DNA of 38,473 nt from Pseudomonadota bacterium (GCA_030684775.1 JAUXXW010000015.1:1-38473); one strand, 5' to 3'. Shown: positions 1 through 7,991, counted from the first letter of the stretch. A program made the numbers and translations. Notes: generated by a model from the sequence alone, not told the origin.

Positions 1-1
1 C

Positions 2-319
2 GACTTCGGCACCGGCTATTCCTCGCTCGCGTATCTGCGCCGTTTCCCGCTCGATGAACTCAAGATCGACAAATCCTTCGTCGCCGACATCGGCCAGAAC
101 CTCGACGACCGCGCCATCGCCCAGACCATCGTGGCCATGGCGCAGACGCTGGGCTTCAAAGTCGTGGCGGAAGGGATAGAGACCGAGGAGCAGCTCAAGG
201 TGCTGCGCGAGATCGGCTGCCATGTCGGCCAGGGCTATCTGTTCGCCATGCCGCTAACGGCCGACGAACTGATCAGCCGTTATTGCGACCGCCCGTCGCC
301 CGTCGGCGTCGTCTTGTAA
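2..319 (+). CDS. EAL-domain c-di-GMP phosphodiesterase, 3' end only
   Basis: The reading frame is already open at the window edge and ends with TAA at 317-319, so only the last 105 residues are present. It contains the hallmark EAL-domain stretches [17 protein letters not shown] and [12 protein letters not shown], followed by [13 protein letters not shown]. These belong to the C-terminal part of the EAL barrel that hydrolyses cyclic di-GMP; the metal-binding Asp of DFGTGYSS and the Glu of EGIET are present. Upstream domains (PAS, GGDEF and so on) lie outside the window. It converges on the SulP gene. Confidence 0.9.
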   Translation, partial: DFGTGYSSLAYLRRFPLDELKIDKSFVADIGQNLDDRAIAQTIVAMAQTLGFKVVAEGIETEEQLKVLREIGCHVGQGYLFAMPLTADELISRYCDRPSPVGVVL

Positions 320-349
320 ATCACTTTTCGTAGCGTTGGCGGCCGGGGT

Positions 350-1888
350 CTATCCCAGCTTGTTGTCGGCGATGTGGTAGTGCGGGTCTTCCGCCATGTT
401 CAGTTCCACCATGTCCTTGGCGTTGGTCAGCACTTCCAGGCAATCCGGACTCAGATGGCGCAGGTGCAGACGTTTGCCGGCCTGAACGTAGCGCTTGGCC
501 AGGGTATCGATGGCTTCGACCGCGGAATTGTCCATGACTCGCGCACCGCGAAATTCCACGACCACCTCGTCGGGGTCGTCTCTGGGGGTGAACAGCTCCT
601 GGAAATTCGCGGTCGAGGCGAAGAACAAAGAGCCTTCCAGTTCATAGATCTTCCAGCCTTTGGCATCGACGTAGCTGCGCATCTGGATGTGTTTGGCGTG
701 CTGCCAGGCAAACACCAATGCGGAGATGATCACCCCGGTAATCACGGCGATGGCCAGATCGGTGAACACGGTAATCACCGTCACCGCGACCACCACGAAG
801 GCATCGCTTTTCGGTACCCGGCGCAGCGCGTTGAGGCTGCCCCATTCGAAGGTTTTTTCCGAGACCACGAACATCAGGCCGATCAGCGCCGCCAGCGGGA
901 TCATCTCGATCCACTCGGAAGCGAACAGGATGAATGAGAGCAGGAACAACGCTGCGGCGATGCCGGACAGGCGCTGGGTGGCGCCGTTGCTGACGTTGAT
1001 CATGCTCTGGCCGATCATGGCGCAGCCGCCCATGCCGCCGAAGAAGCCGGTTACCACATTGGCGGAACCTTGCGCCATGCATTCCCGATTGGGCATGCCG
1101 CGCGTGTCGGTCATTTCGTCGATCAGGTTCAGGGTCAGCAGCGATTCGATCAGGCCGATGGCGGCCAGGATCAGGCTGTAGGGAAAGACGATTTGCAGGG
1201 TTTCCCAGGTGAAGGGCACGTCGGCGATGTGGAACTGCGGCAAGCCGCCCTCGATGGATGCCATGTCGCCCACGGTCTTGGTGTCGATGCCGGCGAAGAT
1301 CACCAGAGCGGAAACCGCGACGATGCCGGCCAGGGTGGAGGGCACGGACTTGGTCAGGTGCGGCAGCAGATAGATGATGGCCATGGTCAGCGCGATCAGA
1401 CCCAGCATGGTGTAGAGCGGCATACCCGTCATCCAGGCCAGTGCGCCATCCGGCCCCGGCATCTTGAAGTGGCCCAACTGGGCGAGAAAAATCACGATGG
1501 CCAGGCCGTTGACGAAGCCGACCATGACCGGAAACGGCACCATGCGGATGAATTTTCCCAGCTTCAGCAACCCGAACAGGATTTGCAGCAAGCCCATCAA
1601 CACCACGGTGGCGAACAGATATTCGACGCCGTGCTGCACCACCAGCGCCACCATCACCACCGCCAGGGCGCCGGTGGCGCCGGAAATCATGCCCGGCCGG
1701 CCACCAAAGATGGCGGTAATCAGACCGACCATGAACGCGGCATAGAGGCCGGTGAGCGGATGCACATGAGCGACGAAGGCGAAAGCGATGGCCTCGGGCA
1801 CCAGGGCGAGCGCCACGGTCAGCCCGCTGAGGACACAGAGCTTGACGCGGGAGGGGGTGTAATTCGGACAGTAGTCGAACACTTTCAT
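350..1888 (-). CDS. SulP-family inorganic anion transporter with STAS domain
   Basis: This is a 512-residue inner-membrane transporter of the SulP/SLC26 family. The N-terminal region has the family's first helices ([20 protein letters not shown] and the Gly-rich [15 protein letters not shown]), then about ten further hydrophobic helices. A C-terminal STAS domain (roughly residues 400-512) contains the [20 protein letters not shown] segment. The open frame extends another 86 codons upstream, but that extension has no transporter character. ATG at 1888 is preceded by AAGG at good spacing and starts exactly where family homology begins. Substrate is likely sulfate, bicarbonate or another anion and cannot be fixed from sequence. 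It is divergent from the ECF sigma gene across 242 bp. Confidence 0.9.
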   Translation of the reverse strand: MKVFDYCPNYTPSRVKLCVLSGLTVALALVPEAIAFAFVAHVHPLTGLYAAFMVGLITAIFGGRPGMISGATGALAVVMVALVVQHGVEYLFATVVLMGLLQILFGLLKLGKFIRMVPFPVMVGFVNGLAIVIFLAQLGHFKMPGPDGALAWMTGMPLYTMLGLIALTMAIIYLLPHLTKSVPSTLAGIVAVSALVIFAGIDTKTVGDMASIEGGLPQFHIADVPFTWETLQIVFPYSLILAAIGLIESLLTLNLIDEMTDTRGMPNRECMAQGSANVVTGFFGGMGGCAMIGQSMINVSNGATQRLSGIAAALFLLSFILFASEWIEMIPLAALIGLMFVVSEKTFEWGSLNALRRVPKSDAFVVVAVTVITVFTDLAIAVITGVIISALVFAWQHAKHIQMRSYVDAKGWKIYELEGSLFFASTANFQELFTPRDDPDEVVVEFRGARVMDNSAVEAIDTLAKRYVQAGKRLHLRHLSPDCLEVLTNAKDMVELNMAEDPHYHIADNKLG

Positions 1889-2130
1889 CAGGTTGCCTTG
1901 TGTAATGCAGGCCCAGGCAGCGGTGGCCGGAGAACTACAAAGAAAAAACCGTCTTCGCAAACCCAGCTGTAAACAGCGGGCAATTTGATTCGGCTTGTTA
2001 TCGGCGGCCGATTGTCTCATGCGCCGGAAAGCGGCCAAAAACCCCCGCATCCGCGCTGGCTGCGGATTTCGGAAGCAAGCGTTCATAATCACGTCACCCA
2101 TTTCCCCGCGCCCACAACAACGCCCCCACC

Positions 2131-2724
2131 ATGAACGAAACCGCACCGAGTTCGCCCGACACCTGGCTGGATGAGCACGGCGCCGCGCTATACAAATATG
2201 CCCTGACGCACACGCGGGACGAGCACAAGGCGGAAGAGGCGGTACAGGAAACCCTGCTGGCCGCGCTACAGGCGCGTGACCGATATAGCGGCGGCGCCTC
2301 GGTGCGCACCTGGCTCATCGGCATTCTCAAGCACAAGATCATGGACATGTTTCGCCACGAGGCCCGCGAGGTGGCGCTGGATGAGCCGGATGAAGTCGCG
2401 GAAGAGGCCGCGGTGGAAGACAACTTCGCGCCCGATGGGCACTGGAGCATGCGCCTGGCGGATTGGGGTGATCCGGTGCGGGCGCTGGAAGGCGCGCAGT
2501 TCCTCGCCATTCTGCAACGCTGCCTGGATGCGCTGCCGCCGCGCCTGGCGCGGCTTTTCATGCTGCGCGAGGTGATGGAAGAAAGCACCGAAATAATTTG
2601 CAAGGAATTGGCGATTACGCCGACCAACCTGTGGACGATGCTGCATCGAGGCCGCTTGGGCTTGAGGCAGTGTCTCGACAGAAACTGGGTCGGTGATGGC
2701 GTGCGAATCGCCGCCCGGGGGTAA
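2131..2724 (+). CDS. ECF-type RNA polymerase sigma factor
   Basis: A 197-residue sigma-70 family protein of the extracytoplasmic-function type. Region 2 is at about residues 12-80 ([20 protein letters not shown], then the -10-reading [18 protein letters not shown]). Region 4 is at about 130-185, an HTH with [18 protein letters not shown] and [16 protein letters not shown]. The stop codon TAA abuts the next gene's ATG, so it is translationally coupled to a zinc-binding anti-sigma factor. In buf/hvf-type metal-stress clusters such a pair controls the downstream Cys-rich peptide operon, so I infer that it drives the HvfA-like gene at 3075. No convincing Shine-Dalgarno precedes the ATG. Confidence 0.92.
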   Translation: MNETAPSSPDTWLDEHGAALYKYALTHTRDEHKAEEAVQETLLAALQARDRYSGGASVRTWLIGILKHKIMDMFRHEAREVALDEPDEVAEEAAVEDNFAPDGHWSMRLADWGDPVRALEGAQFLAILQRCLDALPPRLARLFMLREVMEESTEIICKELAITPTNLWTMLHRGRLGLRQCLDRNWVGDGVRIAARG

Positions 2725-3003
2725 ATGAAAATGCTGACATGCAAAGATGCGAGCCACTTGATTTCGGAAAGCCAGGAACGCCCGTTGGGCATCTGGGAAC
2801 GCTGGGGTCTGCGGCTGCACCTGTGGATGTGCGTCAGTTGCCGGCGCTTCGTGCGGCAGATGGCCTTGATGCGGCAAGCCCTGCGGATGTTGGGCCAACG
2901 TGCCGAGGCGGATGCTCAAGATGATGGCAACAGCGCGGATTTCCCCCCCGAGGCGCGTGAACGTATACGCAAGGCTTTGGCTGAACGTTGCGAGCACGAG
3001 TAA
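2725..3003 (+). CDS. zinc-finger (zf-HC2-like) anti-sigma factor
   Basis: A 92-residue protein whose ATG directly follows the sigma factor stop codon; an alternative in-frame ATG is at 2731. It shows the zinc-binding anti-sigma signature H32-x3-C36-x2-C39 (HLWMCVSC) preceded by an amphipathic helix with Cys6. A basic/acidic C-terminal helix follows. There is no transmembrane segment, so it is likely a soluble ChrR/RsrA-like ZAS protein that binds and inhibits the ECF factor until a metal or redox signal releases it. The coupling to the sigma gene is the main support for its role. Confidence 0.85.
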   Translation: MKMLTCKDASHLISESQERPLGIWERWGLRLHLWMCVSCRRFVRQMALMRQALRMLGQRAEADAQDDGNSADFPPEARERIRKALAERCEHE

Positions 3004-3074
3004 GCCCCCGGTTTTCCGAGACCATCGTCATAAACCGCCCGTCTTGGGCCATGACCTTACTTTGGAGAATCGAC

Positions 3075-3341
3075 ATGAACACGAGCAAAACCATGCTGAC
3101 CCTCGCCCTGACCGCCGCCATCGGTGTCGCCGGTGTTGCCAATATCGCTTATGCGGCGGGCAACCCCTTCGCCATGCAAAGCCTGGACAGCGGTTACGTG
3201 GTGGCCGCCGCCGACAGCAAGATGAAAAGCGGCAAATGCGGCACCGGAAAATGCGGCGCCAATAAAGCCAAAGCCAAATCCACGGAAGGCAAGTGCGGTG
3301 GCGACAAGGCCAAGTCCACGGAAGGCAAATCGGCCAGATAG
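3075..3341 (+). CDS. hvfA: HvfA-like Cys-rich RiPP metallophore precursor
   Basis: An 88-residue exported peptide. ATG at 3075 follows GGAG at about 7 nt and opens a clear signal peptide (MNTSKTMLTLALTAA ... ANIAYAA). The mature start GNPFAMQSLDSGYVVAA matches the conserved leader of the HvfA family, and the tail carries SGKCG, TGKCG and EGKCGG motifs. In that family EGKC cysteines are converted to oxazolone/thioamide copper ligands by a DUF692 (HvfB) and DUF2063 (HvfC) pair. Here only one canonical EGKC remains, two are S/TGKC variants, and the last repeat reads EGKSA, having lost its Cys. The maturation genes that should follow are absent (see the remnant at 3344), so the peptide may be unmodified or decaying. 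Confidence 0.75.
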   Translation: MNTSKTMLTLALTAAIGVAGVANIAYAAGNPFAMQSLDSGYVVAAADSKMKSGKCGTGKCGANKAKAKSTEGKCGGDKAKSTEGKSAR

Positions 3342-3343
3342 AC

Positions 3344-3439
3344 CCCGCTCAGCACGAGCGTTTCATTCAGGCGGGCGGCGACCTGTTGCGCGACCTGCGC
3401 GATCAGGGCGCGCTGCTTGGCACATGGAGAACATCATGA
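3344..3439 (+). pseudogene. 3' remnant of an hvfC-like (DUF2063) gene
   Basis: Between hvfA and the DoxX gene a different frame reads QHERFIQAGGDLLRDL and continues to TGA at 3437-3439. That stop overlaps the DoxX ATG (3436) as ATGA, the coupling expected for an intact upstream gene. The helix-like composition and position fit the last ~30 residues of HvfC, which normally precedes the DoxX/HvfX gene. No start codon or other part of HvfB or HvfC is present. I infer an internal deletion that joined the hvfA end to the hvfC end. The assignment to HvfC rests on position and coupling, not on a search. Confidence 0.5.
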
Positions 3440-3906
3440 ATCTGAACCCCGGTATTACCAGCCTGACCCGCGTTGTATTCGGCCGGTTCGACCGCGTCGG
3501 CGAGTGGCTCGCCCCCCTCGGCCTGAGACTGCTGCTGGCCTATGAGTTCTGGGAATCCGGCCTGGAGAAGCTGAACGGCATGAACTGGTTCGCCGACATC
3601 CAGGACCAGTTCCCCTTCCCCTTCAACCTGGTGCCGCCGGACATTAGTTGGCAGTTAGCCACCTGGTCTGAATTGATCGGCCCCGTCGCCCTGGTGCTGG
3701 GCCTGGGCACGCGTTTCGCCAGCGTGTCGCTGATTATCCTCACCGTCGTCGCCTGGGCCAGCGTGCATGCCGGCAATGGCTACAACATCGTGGACAACGG
3801 CTTCAAGCTGCCGCTGATCTACCTGGCCATGTTCGTGCCCCTGCTGCTCACCGGCCCGGGCAAGCTGAGCCTGGATCACTGGATCGCGCGCAGGTTCGCC
3901 GGCTGA
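3436..3906 (+). CDS. hvfX: DoxX-family membrane protein (HvfX-like)
   Basis: A 156-residue, four-helix DoxX-type membrane protein (GLRLLLAYEFWESGLEKLNG, then a helix with SELIGPVALVLGLGTRF, then two more). The conserved early E-x-x-W/F-x-S-G-x-x-K motif of DoxX proteins is visible as EFWESGLEKL. ATG at 3436 was preferred over 3424 because GGAGA lies 7 nt upstream and because it overlaps the preceding stop as ATGA. HvfX/DoxX members end Cu-stress RiPP clusters, where they probably handle redox or peptide transport. Here it is separated from hvfA only by the remnant. Confidence 0.8.
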   Translation: MNLNPGITSLTRVVFGRFDRVGEWLAPLGLRLLLAYEFWESGLEKLNGMNWFADIQDQFPFPFNLVPPDISWQLATWSELIGPVALVLGLGTRFASVSLIILTVVAWASVHAGNGYNIVDNGFKLPLIYLAMFVPLLLTGPGKLSLDHWIARRFAG

Positions 3907-4017
3907 TGATGAAAACGGCCATGAACAAGGGCTTCCTGGCCTGCTTCCGGCGCCTGCCCATCGACAAACTCAAGGTGGACCAGTCCTTCGTGCGCAATCT
4001 GGAACGCGACCCGGGCG
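3906..4017 (+). pseudogene. fragment of an EAL-domain gene
   Basis: In the frame starting at ATG 3906 the peptide reads FRRLPIDKLKVDQSFVRNLE, an internal EAL-domain segment (compare [11 protein letters not shown] in the gene at the window start, which is a different gene). It lacks everything upstream and breaks after ERDPGE, where sequence of another gene takes over in a different frame. It is not functional. Confidence 0.65.
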
Positions 4018-4149
4018 AAACGTTATCGAGCCTTGGGCGTACCGGTGTGGCGCACGGATCGTGCCGGCACGGTGACGCTCAGGCTGGGTCGCAACGGGGT
4101 GGCGGTTGAAGGGGCTCGCGCGGTGGAGAAGCGCTATTGGCGGGAGTAA
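4018..4149 (+). pseudogene. comEC: 3' end of a comEC/rec2-like gene
   Basis: The frame beginning at 4018 reads KRYRALGVPVWRTDRAGTVT and ends REKRYWRE-type at TAA 4147-4149 (visible end: VEKRYWRE). The R-Y-x-x-L-G-x-x-V-W-R-T-D-x-x-G-x-x-x-x pattern is typical of the C-terminal end of the DNA-uptake channel protein ComEC, in its metallo-beta-lactamase-like part. Only about 43 codons are present, fused directly to the EAL fragment. The join looks like a recombination scar. Confidence 0.55.
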
Positions 4150-4170
4150 TGCACATTTGGACTAAAGCGC

Positions 4171-4245
4171 CGTAGGTTGGGCAAAGCGAAGCGTGCCCAA
4201 CATCGCGGCGGTTCGTTGGGCACGCTTCGCTTTGCCCAACCTACG
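4171..4245. repeat. dispersed palindromic repeat, copy A
   Basis: Two perfect 31-nt inverted arms, 4171-4201 and 4215-4245, beginning CGTAGGTTGGGCAAAGCG, are separated by a 13-nt loop. The same element occurs at 7992-8067 and 19966-20040. It has no coding capacity and behaves like a REP/MITE-type non-autonomous repeat. Confidence 0.92.
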
Positions 4246-4288
4246 TCACTACTTGGCTTGGGTTTGCTCGCACCGATTTGTGTTCGAT

Positions 4289-4305
4289 GGTGCGCACGGC
4301 GCACC
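4289..4305. repeat. short palindrome GGTGCGC-ACG-GCGCACC
   Basis: A perfect 7-bp inverted repeat with a 3-nt centre, followed by CTAC. The same palindrome recurs at 33474-33490 in the opposite orientation (centre CGT). It lies just upstream of the TPR gene, so this sequence is unlikely to be that gene's native coding start region. Confidence 0.7.
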
Positions 4306-4311
4306 CTACAA

Positions 4312-4947
4312 ATGCATTTCGACTACTGGATCACCTTGAAACCGCTCCTCCTCACCCTGCTCCTGGCCCTGCTGGTTTTTCCATCGGTCACCTCGGCGCA
4401 ACCAACATGGCTCGGCCATGCGCAAGCACTGGAAAAACGCGGGGACTGGTCCGGCCTGCTGGTCTGGGGGCGGCAATGGACCCAGACGGAGGCGGACAAC
4501 GCCCTGGCCTGGTTCGTGCTCGGCCGGGCCTTGGGCGAACTGAAGCGGTATCCCGAGGCAATAGGCGCCTATCGGCAAAATCTGCGTCTCGATCCGACCG
4601 ACCACTACGCCCACAACAACCTGGGCAACGCCTACCGGGCCACCCGGCGCTATCGGGAAGCCATGGACGCCTACCACGCGGCGGTGCGGAGCCGCCCCGA
4701 TTACATCCCGGCCTGGCACAACCTCGGCCTGACGTACTACGACCTGAAAGGCCCAGCGGGCGTGGCACAGGCCCTGCAAAGGCTGAACACAACCAACCCC
4801 GGGCTTGCCGAAGCCTGGCGCCGTCTGGCGATCGATTATTCGCTCACGCGCGACCCTCGCGTCACCCAGGACGCCATCCTGATCCTGCGCCGCCTCTCCG
4901 ACGAGGAACGCGAACGCATGTTCGACATCCTGTTGGAGCAATCCTGA
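4312..4947 (+). CDS. exported TPR-repeat protein
   Basis: A 211-residue protein (from ATG 4312) with three tandem tetratricopeptide repeats: around ALAWFVLGRALGELKRYPEA, AHNNLGNAYRATRRYREAM and AWHNLGLTYYDLKG. A predicted signal peptide, MKPLLLTLLLALLVFPSVTS-AQ, begins at an in-frame TTG at 4336. That TTG is preceded by GGAT and is a plausible true start, since the ATG at 4312 follows a repeat element and has no ribosome site. Likely periplasmic scaffold or assembly factor; no partner can be named. It is convergent with the nir operon and ends just before that operon's terminator. Confidence 0.75.
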   Translation: MHFDYWITLKPLLLTLLLALLVFPSVTSAQPTWLGHAQALEKRGDWSGLLVWGRQWTQTEADNALAWFVLGRALGELKRYPEAIGAYRQNLRLDPTDHYAHNNLGNAYRATRRYREAMDAYHAAVRSRPDYIPAWHNLGLTYYDLKGPAGVAQALQRLNTTNPGLAEAWRRLAIDYSLTRDPRVTQDAILILRRLSDEERERMFDILLEQS

Positions 4948-4977
4948 GTATCGGTTCGGGCGAACACGGATGGCGAC

Positions 4978-5004
4978 AATAAAAAACGGGGGCCGAAGCC
5001 CCCG
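4978..5004 (-). terminator. Rho-independent terminator of the nir/microprotein transcript
   Basis: Stem CGGGGGC (4987-4993), loop CGAA, stem GCCCCCG (4998-5004). Read on the minus strand it is followed by a T-run (complement of the A-run ending at 4986), so it terminates leftward transcription. It lies 20 nt after the microprotein stop. Confidence 0.88.
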
Positions 5005-5023
5005 TATTCAGGAATGTGCTGGT

Positions 5024-5137
5024 TCAGATCTTGACGATCTCGAACAGGTACAGCATGCCGAAGTGGAAAACGATGAAGAGTGCGACGGCGTAGGTGACGG
5101 CGGAGTTTTCGCTCTTTGCGAAGAGTTTCTGCATCAT
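5024..5137 (-). CDS. 37-residue single-pass membrane microprotein downstream of nirN
   Basis: A short gene coding for 37 residues: a charged N-terminus (MMQKLFAKSENSAV), one hydrophobic helix (YAVALFIVFHFGMLYLF) and the tail EIVKI. ATG at 5137 has AGGAG 7 nt upstream; a second ATG follows directly. It lies between an FNR/Dnr-type box (5227-5240) and a strong terminator (4987-5004), so it has the full layout of an independent small transcript. The size and topology resemble small accessory subunits of respiratory complexes (CcoQ- or CydX-like), but I recognise no family. The His and Phe residues in the helix could contact a heme partner; that is speculation. Confidence 0.72.
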   Translation of the reverse strand: MMQKLFAKSENSAVTYAVALFIVFHFGMLYLFEIVKI

Positions 5138-5150
5138 GGGAGTGCTCCTG

Positions 5151-5180
5151 GAAGAGGTTGCGTGTGAAGAGGTTGCGTGT
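5151..5180. repeat. 15-bp tandem duplication in the microprotein leader
   Basis: GAAGAGGTTGCGTGT occurs twice in a row (5151-5165 and 5166-5180) in the untranslated leader upstream of the 37-residue gene. It looks like a recent local duplication. Confidence 0.8.
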
Positions 5181-5226
5181 GGGGGCGAACGATACGTTTC
5201 AGCCGGCGCCCGGTCGAGAGCCCGGC

Positions 5227-5240
5227 TTGACCGATGTCAA
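5227..5240 (-). promoter_or_regulatory. FNR/Dnr/NNR-type box between nirN and the microprotein gene
   Basis: TTGACCGATGTCAA matches TTGAY-N4-RTCAA with symmetrical half sites. It begins directly after the nirN stop codon and lies 90 bp upstream of the microprotein ATG, the next gene on that strand. A TATCGT hexamer lies about 42 bp from the box centre, farther than the ~32 bp normal for a class II site, so the -10 is not assigned. Confidence 0.7.
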
Positions 5241-5241
5241 A

Positions 5242-6801
5242 TCAATGACTTGTCCCTTCCGATAGCCGGGTTTTGTTCCACACGTTGTATTTGCCGACCG
5301 GCCGCTTCATGGGCAGTCGCTTGATTTCCTTGTGGGTTTTGGCGTCATAGACGATGAGGGCGCCGTCCATTTCCCAGATGGAAACCAGGGCGTATTTGCC
5401 GTAGCGGTCGAATTCGACGTGGGTGGCGGTCTGGCCCGGGGAGGGGGTGAGGTTGGCGACGATCTCCAGGGTTTGCTTGTCGATGACGTGCATGATTTCG
5501 TGGTTCTTGCCGAAGAACACGTCGGCCCAGACATAGGGGCTGGCCTCGTGGCCGCGCAGGAAGAAACCGGGGCCGGCGGTGGGAATGGTCTTGATGGTCT
5601 TCCACGTCTTCATGTCGATCACCGTGACCAGGCCATCCTTGAGGTTGGGCGACGCCATCACCCGTTGCGGCTTGCCCTCCGCGTCCTTCCGTTCCCAGGT
5701 GATGCCGGAACCCAGGTGCGGCATGCCGGCGAGATCCAGTTCCGCGACCTTGCGGCCGGCGCCGAGGTGGATGACCTGGCCCTTCGGGCTCGTGCGCGAG
5801 GCGCCGAGGATGTAGTCGTAGTTCTGGTCGAAGTAGAAATCGTCGAGGTAGTCGTCCAGCACGATGTGCCGCACCGGCAGCGGGCCGGGCTCGGGGATGG
5901 CTTCCTTGAGCCGGTAGTCGTGCACCAGACCCTTGTAGACAGGGCGGTCGTCATAGGGGATTTCCCAGACTTCCGGAATGTCCTTCAGGGCGGCGATGAA
6001 GCTGTTGCGCGGGCGGGCGTCGTAGACCGCCGAGACGCGCGAGGTCTTGCCGGTGTTGCCCACCACCGGGATGACCTTCACCAGCGAGAGATCCTTGCCG
6101 TCCAGCGCCACCAGGGTGTGCGGCAGATAGTTGGCGGCCATCACATATTTGCCGTCGGAGGAGACCGCGACGTTGCGGGTGTTGATGCCGACCCGGGTTT
6201 CGGCCACCACTTTCAGGTTCCACAAGTCGAACTTGGTGATCCAGCCATCACGCGTGGCCCAGTAGACGAAGCGGCCATCCGGGGTGAATTTGGGGCCGCC
6301 GTGCAGGGCATAGCGGGTAGGGAAGCGGACGATGGGCTCCATCACATCGCCATCCAGCACCGTGATGTGATGATCGCCGTGCTCCACCACCAGGGTGATG
6401 TTCGTCGGGTCGGCCTTGAACACCGGCTTGGCCGGCAGGTCGACGGCGTCGGCATAGACGATGCGCGAGGCTTTGATGTCCTCGGCGTCCCATTTCGGCG
6501 GGTGGGTCGGCGGTGTGTAGATCCAGGCCGCGAGCGCCTTGATCTCATCGGCCGTGAGAATCTCCTTGTAGGCCGGCATCTGGGTGGCCGGCAGCCCTTC
6601 GGCGATGGCCTTGGCGGCTTCGGGTTTCTTCAGTCGCGCCAGCGATTCCGGCAACAGCGTCGGCCCCATGCCGCCCAGGCGGTTGGGTGCATGGCAGGAG
6701 AGGCAGTGGGTTTCGTAGAGTTTTTCCGGGTCGGGGGTCGCGTGGGCGAGCGAGACGCCCAGCAGCAGAGACAAGCCGGTAGCAGTGAGTCGCGATTTCA
6801 T
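5242..6801 (-). CDS. nirN: NirN, dihydro-heme d1 dehydrogenase (cytochrome cd1-like)
   Basis: A 519-residue periplasmic protein with a signal peptide (cleavage near AHA-TPDPEKL), a cytochrome c domain whose heme motif is C33-L-S-C36-H37, and an eight-bladed d1-type propeller. NirN catalyses the last oxidation step that turns dihydro-heme d1 into heme d1 and passes it to NirS. It is a paralogue of NirS. The assignment as NirN rests on its shorter length, its divergent propeller and its place after nirJ. Its ATG overlaps the nirJ stop (ATGACATGA), showing translational coupling. Confidence 0.93.
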   Translation of the reverse strand: MKSRLTATGLSLLLGVSLAHATPDPEKLYETHCLSCHAPNRLGGMGPTLLPESLARLKKPEAAKAIAEGLPATQMPAYKEILTADEIKALAAWIYTPPTHPPKWDAEDIKASRIVYADAVDLPAKPVFKADPTNITLVVEHGDHHITVLDGDVMEPIVRFPTRYALHGGPKFTPDGRFVYWATRDGWITKFDLWNLKVVAETRVGINTRNVAVSSDGKYVMAANYLPHTLVALDGKDLSLVKVIPVVGNTGKTSRVSAVYDARPRNSFIAALKDIPEVWEIPYDDRPVYKGLVHDYRLKEAIPEPGPLPVRHIVLDDYLDDFYFDQNYDYILGASRTSPKGQVIHLGAGRKVAELDLAGMPHLGSGITWERKDAEGKPQRVMASPNLKDGLVTVIDMKTWKTIKTIPTAGPGFFLRGHEASPYVWADVFFGKNHEIMHVIDKQTLEIVANLTPSPGQTATHVEFDRYGKYALVSIWEMDGALIVYDAKTHKEIKRLPMKRPVGKYNVWNKTRLSEGTSH

Positions 6802-7967
6802 GTCATTACCTCAAGGGAAAGGGGTTGCGCGAGGCTGATTTCCTCGTCGCTGAGATAACAGCCTGGGTCTTCCGCCCAGAAGTCGCCCGTGGTCTGCCAG
6901 GCGCGCACCCGGGTGTTGCCGTTGCAGATGGGCAAATGCGCACAGGTGGCACAGCGCCCCGTTACCGGGCGTGGCGAGTTTTTCAGGCCGGCCATGAGCG
7001 GGTCGGAGAGGTCGTGCCAGATTTCCGAAAACGGCCGCTCACGCACGTTGCCCAGCGGGTAGTTCCACCACATGGTGTCCGGGTGGACCACACCGAGATT
7101 GTCGATGTTGGCGATGTTGACGCCGGAGGCGTTGCCTCCCCATTGCACGAGCTTCTGGCGAATGTGTTCGGCGTGTTCCGGGAAACGTTCGCTGGCCCAG
7201 CGCAGCAGATAGGCGCCATCGGCGTCGTTGTTGCCGGTGACGTATTCGCGTGGCTGCCCGGACTGAACCTGTTGCAAACAGCGTTCGAACAAACGGTCGA
7301 GGGCGGCGCGGGTGGTGCGGTGGTGGGCGTCATCTTTCCGGTTCTTGTTGCCGCGCCCGGCGTAGTTGAGATGCGAAAGGTAGAACTTGTGGATGCCTTC
7401 GCTTTCCGTGAGCGCCAGCAGGGCGGGGAAGTCGTCGGCGTTGTCCTGGGTGAGAGTGAAGCGGATGCCGACCTTGGCGCCGGCGTCGCGGCACAGGCGC
7501 ACCCCGTTCAAGGCGGCATCGAACGCGCCTTCCTTGCGGCGAAAACGGTCGTGAGTCGCGGCGAGGCCATCCAGGCTGATGCCGACGTAATCGAAGCCGG
7601 TCGCGGCGATGTCGGCCACGTTTTTTTCATCGACCAGGGTGCCGTTGGTGGAGAGGCCGACATAGAAGCCCATCGCCTTGGCGCGGCGGCCGATTTCGAA
7701 GATGTCCGGGCGCAGCAGCGGTTCGCCGCCGGAAAGAATCAGTACCGGCACATGGAAGGCCTTGAGGTCGTCCATCACCCCGAATACCTCGGCGGTGGAC
7801 AGTTCGCCGGCGAAATCCTTGTCCGCCGAGATCGAGTAGCAGTGTTTGCAGGTGAGGTTGCAGCGCCGCACCAAGTTCCAGATCACCACCGGGCCGAAGG
7901 GGGCGCGCTTCGCGCCGGGCGGCGTCGGGTTGACGAGTTCCTGCATGAACTGGGTGACACGGAACAT
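6798..7967 (-). CDS. nirJ: NirJ, radical SAM enzyme of heme d1 biosynthesis
   Basis: A 389-residue radical SAM protein. The [4Fe-4S] cluster motif is C36-x3-C40-x2-C43 (CNLTCKHC), followed by the SAM-binding LSGGEPLLRPD. A SPASM-like C-terminal Cys set is visible (GRCATCAHLPICNGN, then DPGCYL). NirJ replaces the two propionates of didecarboxysiroheme with oxo groups. TAGGAG lies 6-7 nt upstream of the ATG. A dispersed palindromic repeat sits between it and the preceding gene, so a stem-loop interrupts the otherwise tight operon here. Confidence 0.95.
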   Translation of the reverse strand: MFRVTQFMQELVNPTPPGAKRAPFGPVVIWNLVRRCNLTCKHCYSISADKDFAGELSTAEVFGVMDDLKAFHVPVLILSGGEPLLRPDIFEIGRRAKAMGFYVGLSTNGTLVDEKNVADIAATGFDYVGISLDGLAATHDRFRRKEGAFDAALNGVRLCRDAGAKVGIRFTLTQDNADDFPALLALTESEGIHKFYLSHLNYAGRGNKNRKDDAHHRTTRAALDRLFERCLQQVQSGQPREYVTGNNDADGAYLLRWASERFPEHAEHIRQKLVQWGGNASGVNIANIDNLGVVHPDTMWWNYPLGNVRERPFSEIWHDLSDPLMAGLKNSPRPVTGRCATCAHLPICNGNTRVRAWQTTGDFWAEDPGCYLSDEEISLAQPLSLEVMT

Positions 7968-7991
7968 CGTTTACTCCTAGAGCGGTTCATT

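Noticed and set aside
1889-2146. N-terminal 86-residue extension of the SulP protein
   Set aside because: It has no transporter similarity, overlaps the sigma factor promoter and start, and the ATG at 1888 has its own ribosome site.
5189-5194. TATCGT as a -10 for the FNR/Dnr box at 5227
   Set aside because: It is about 10 bp too far from the box centre for class II activation, so I did not assign it.
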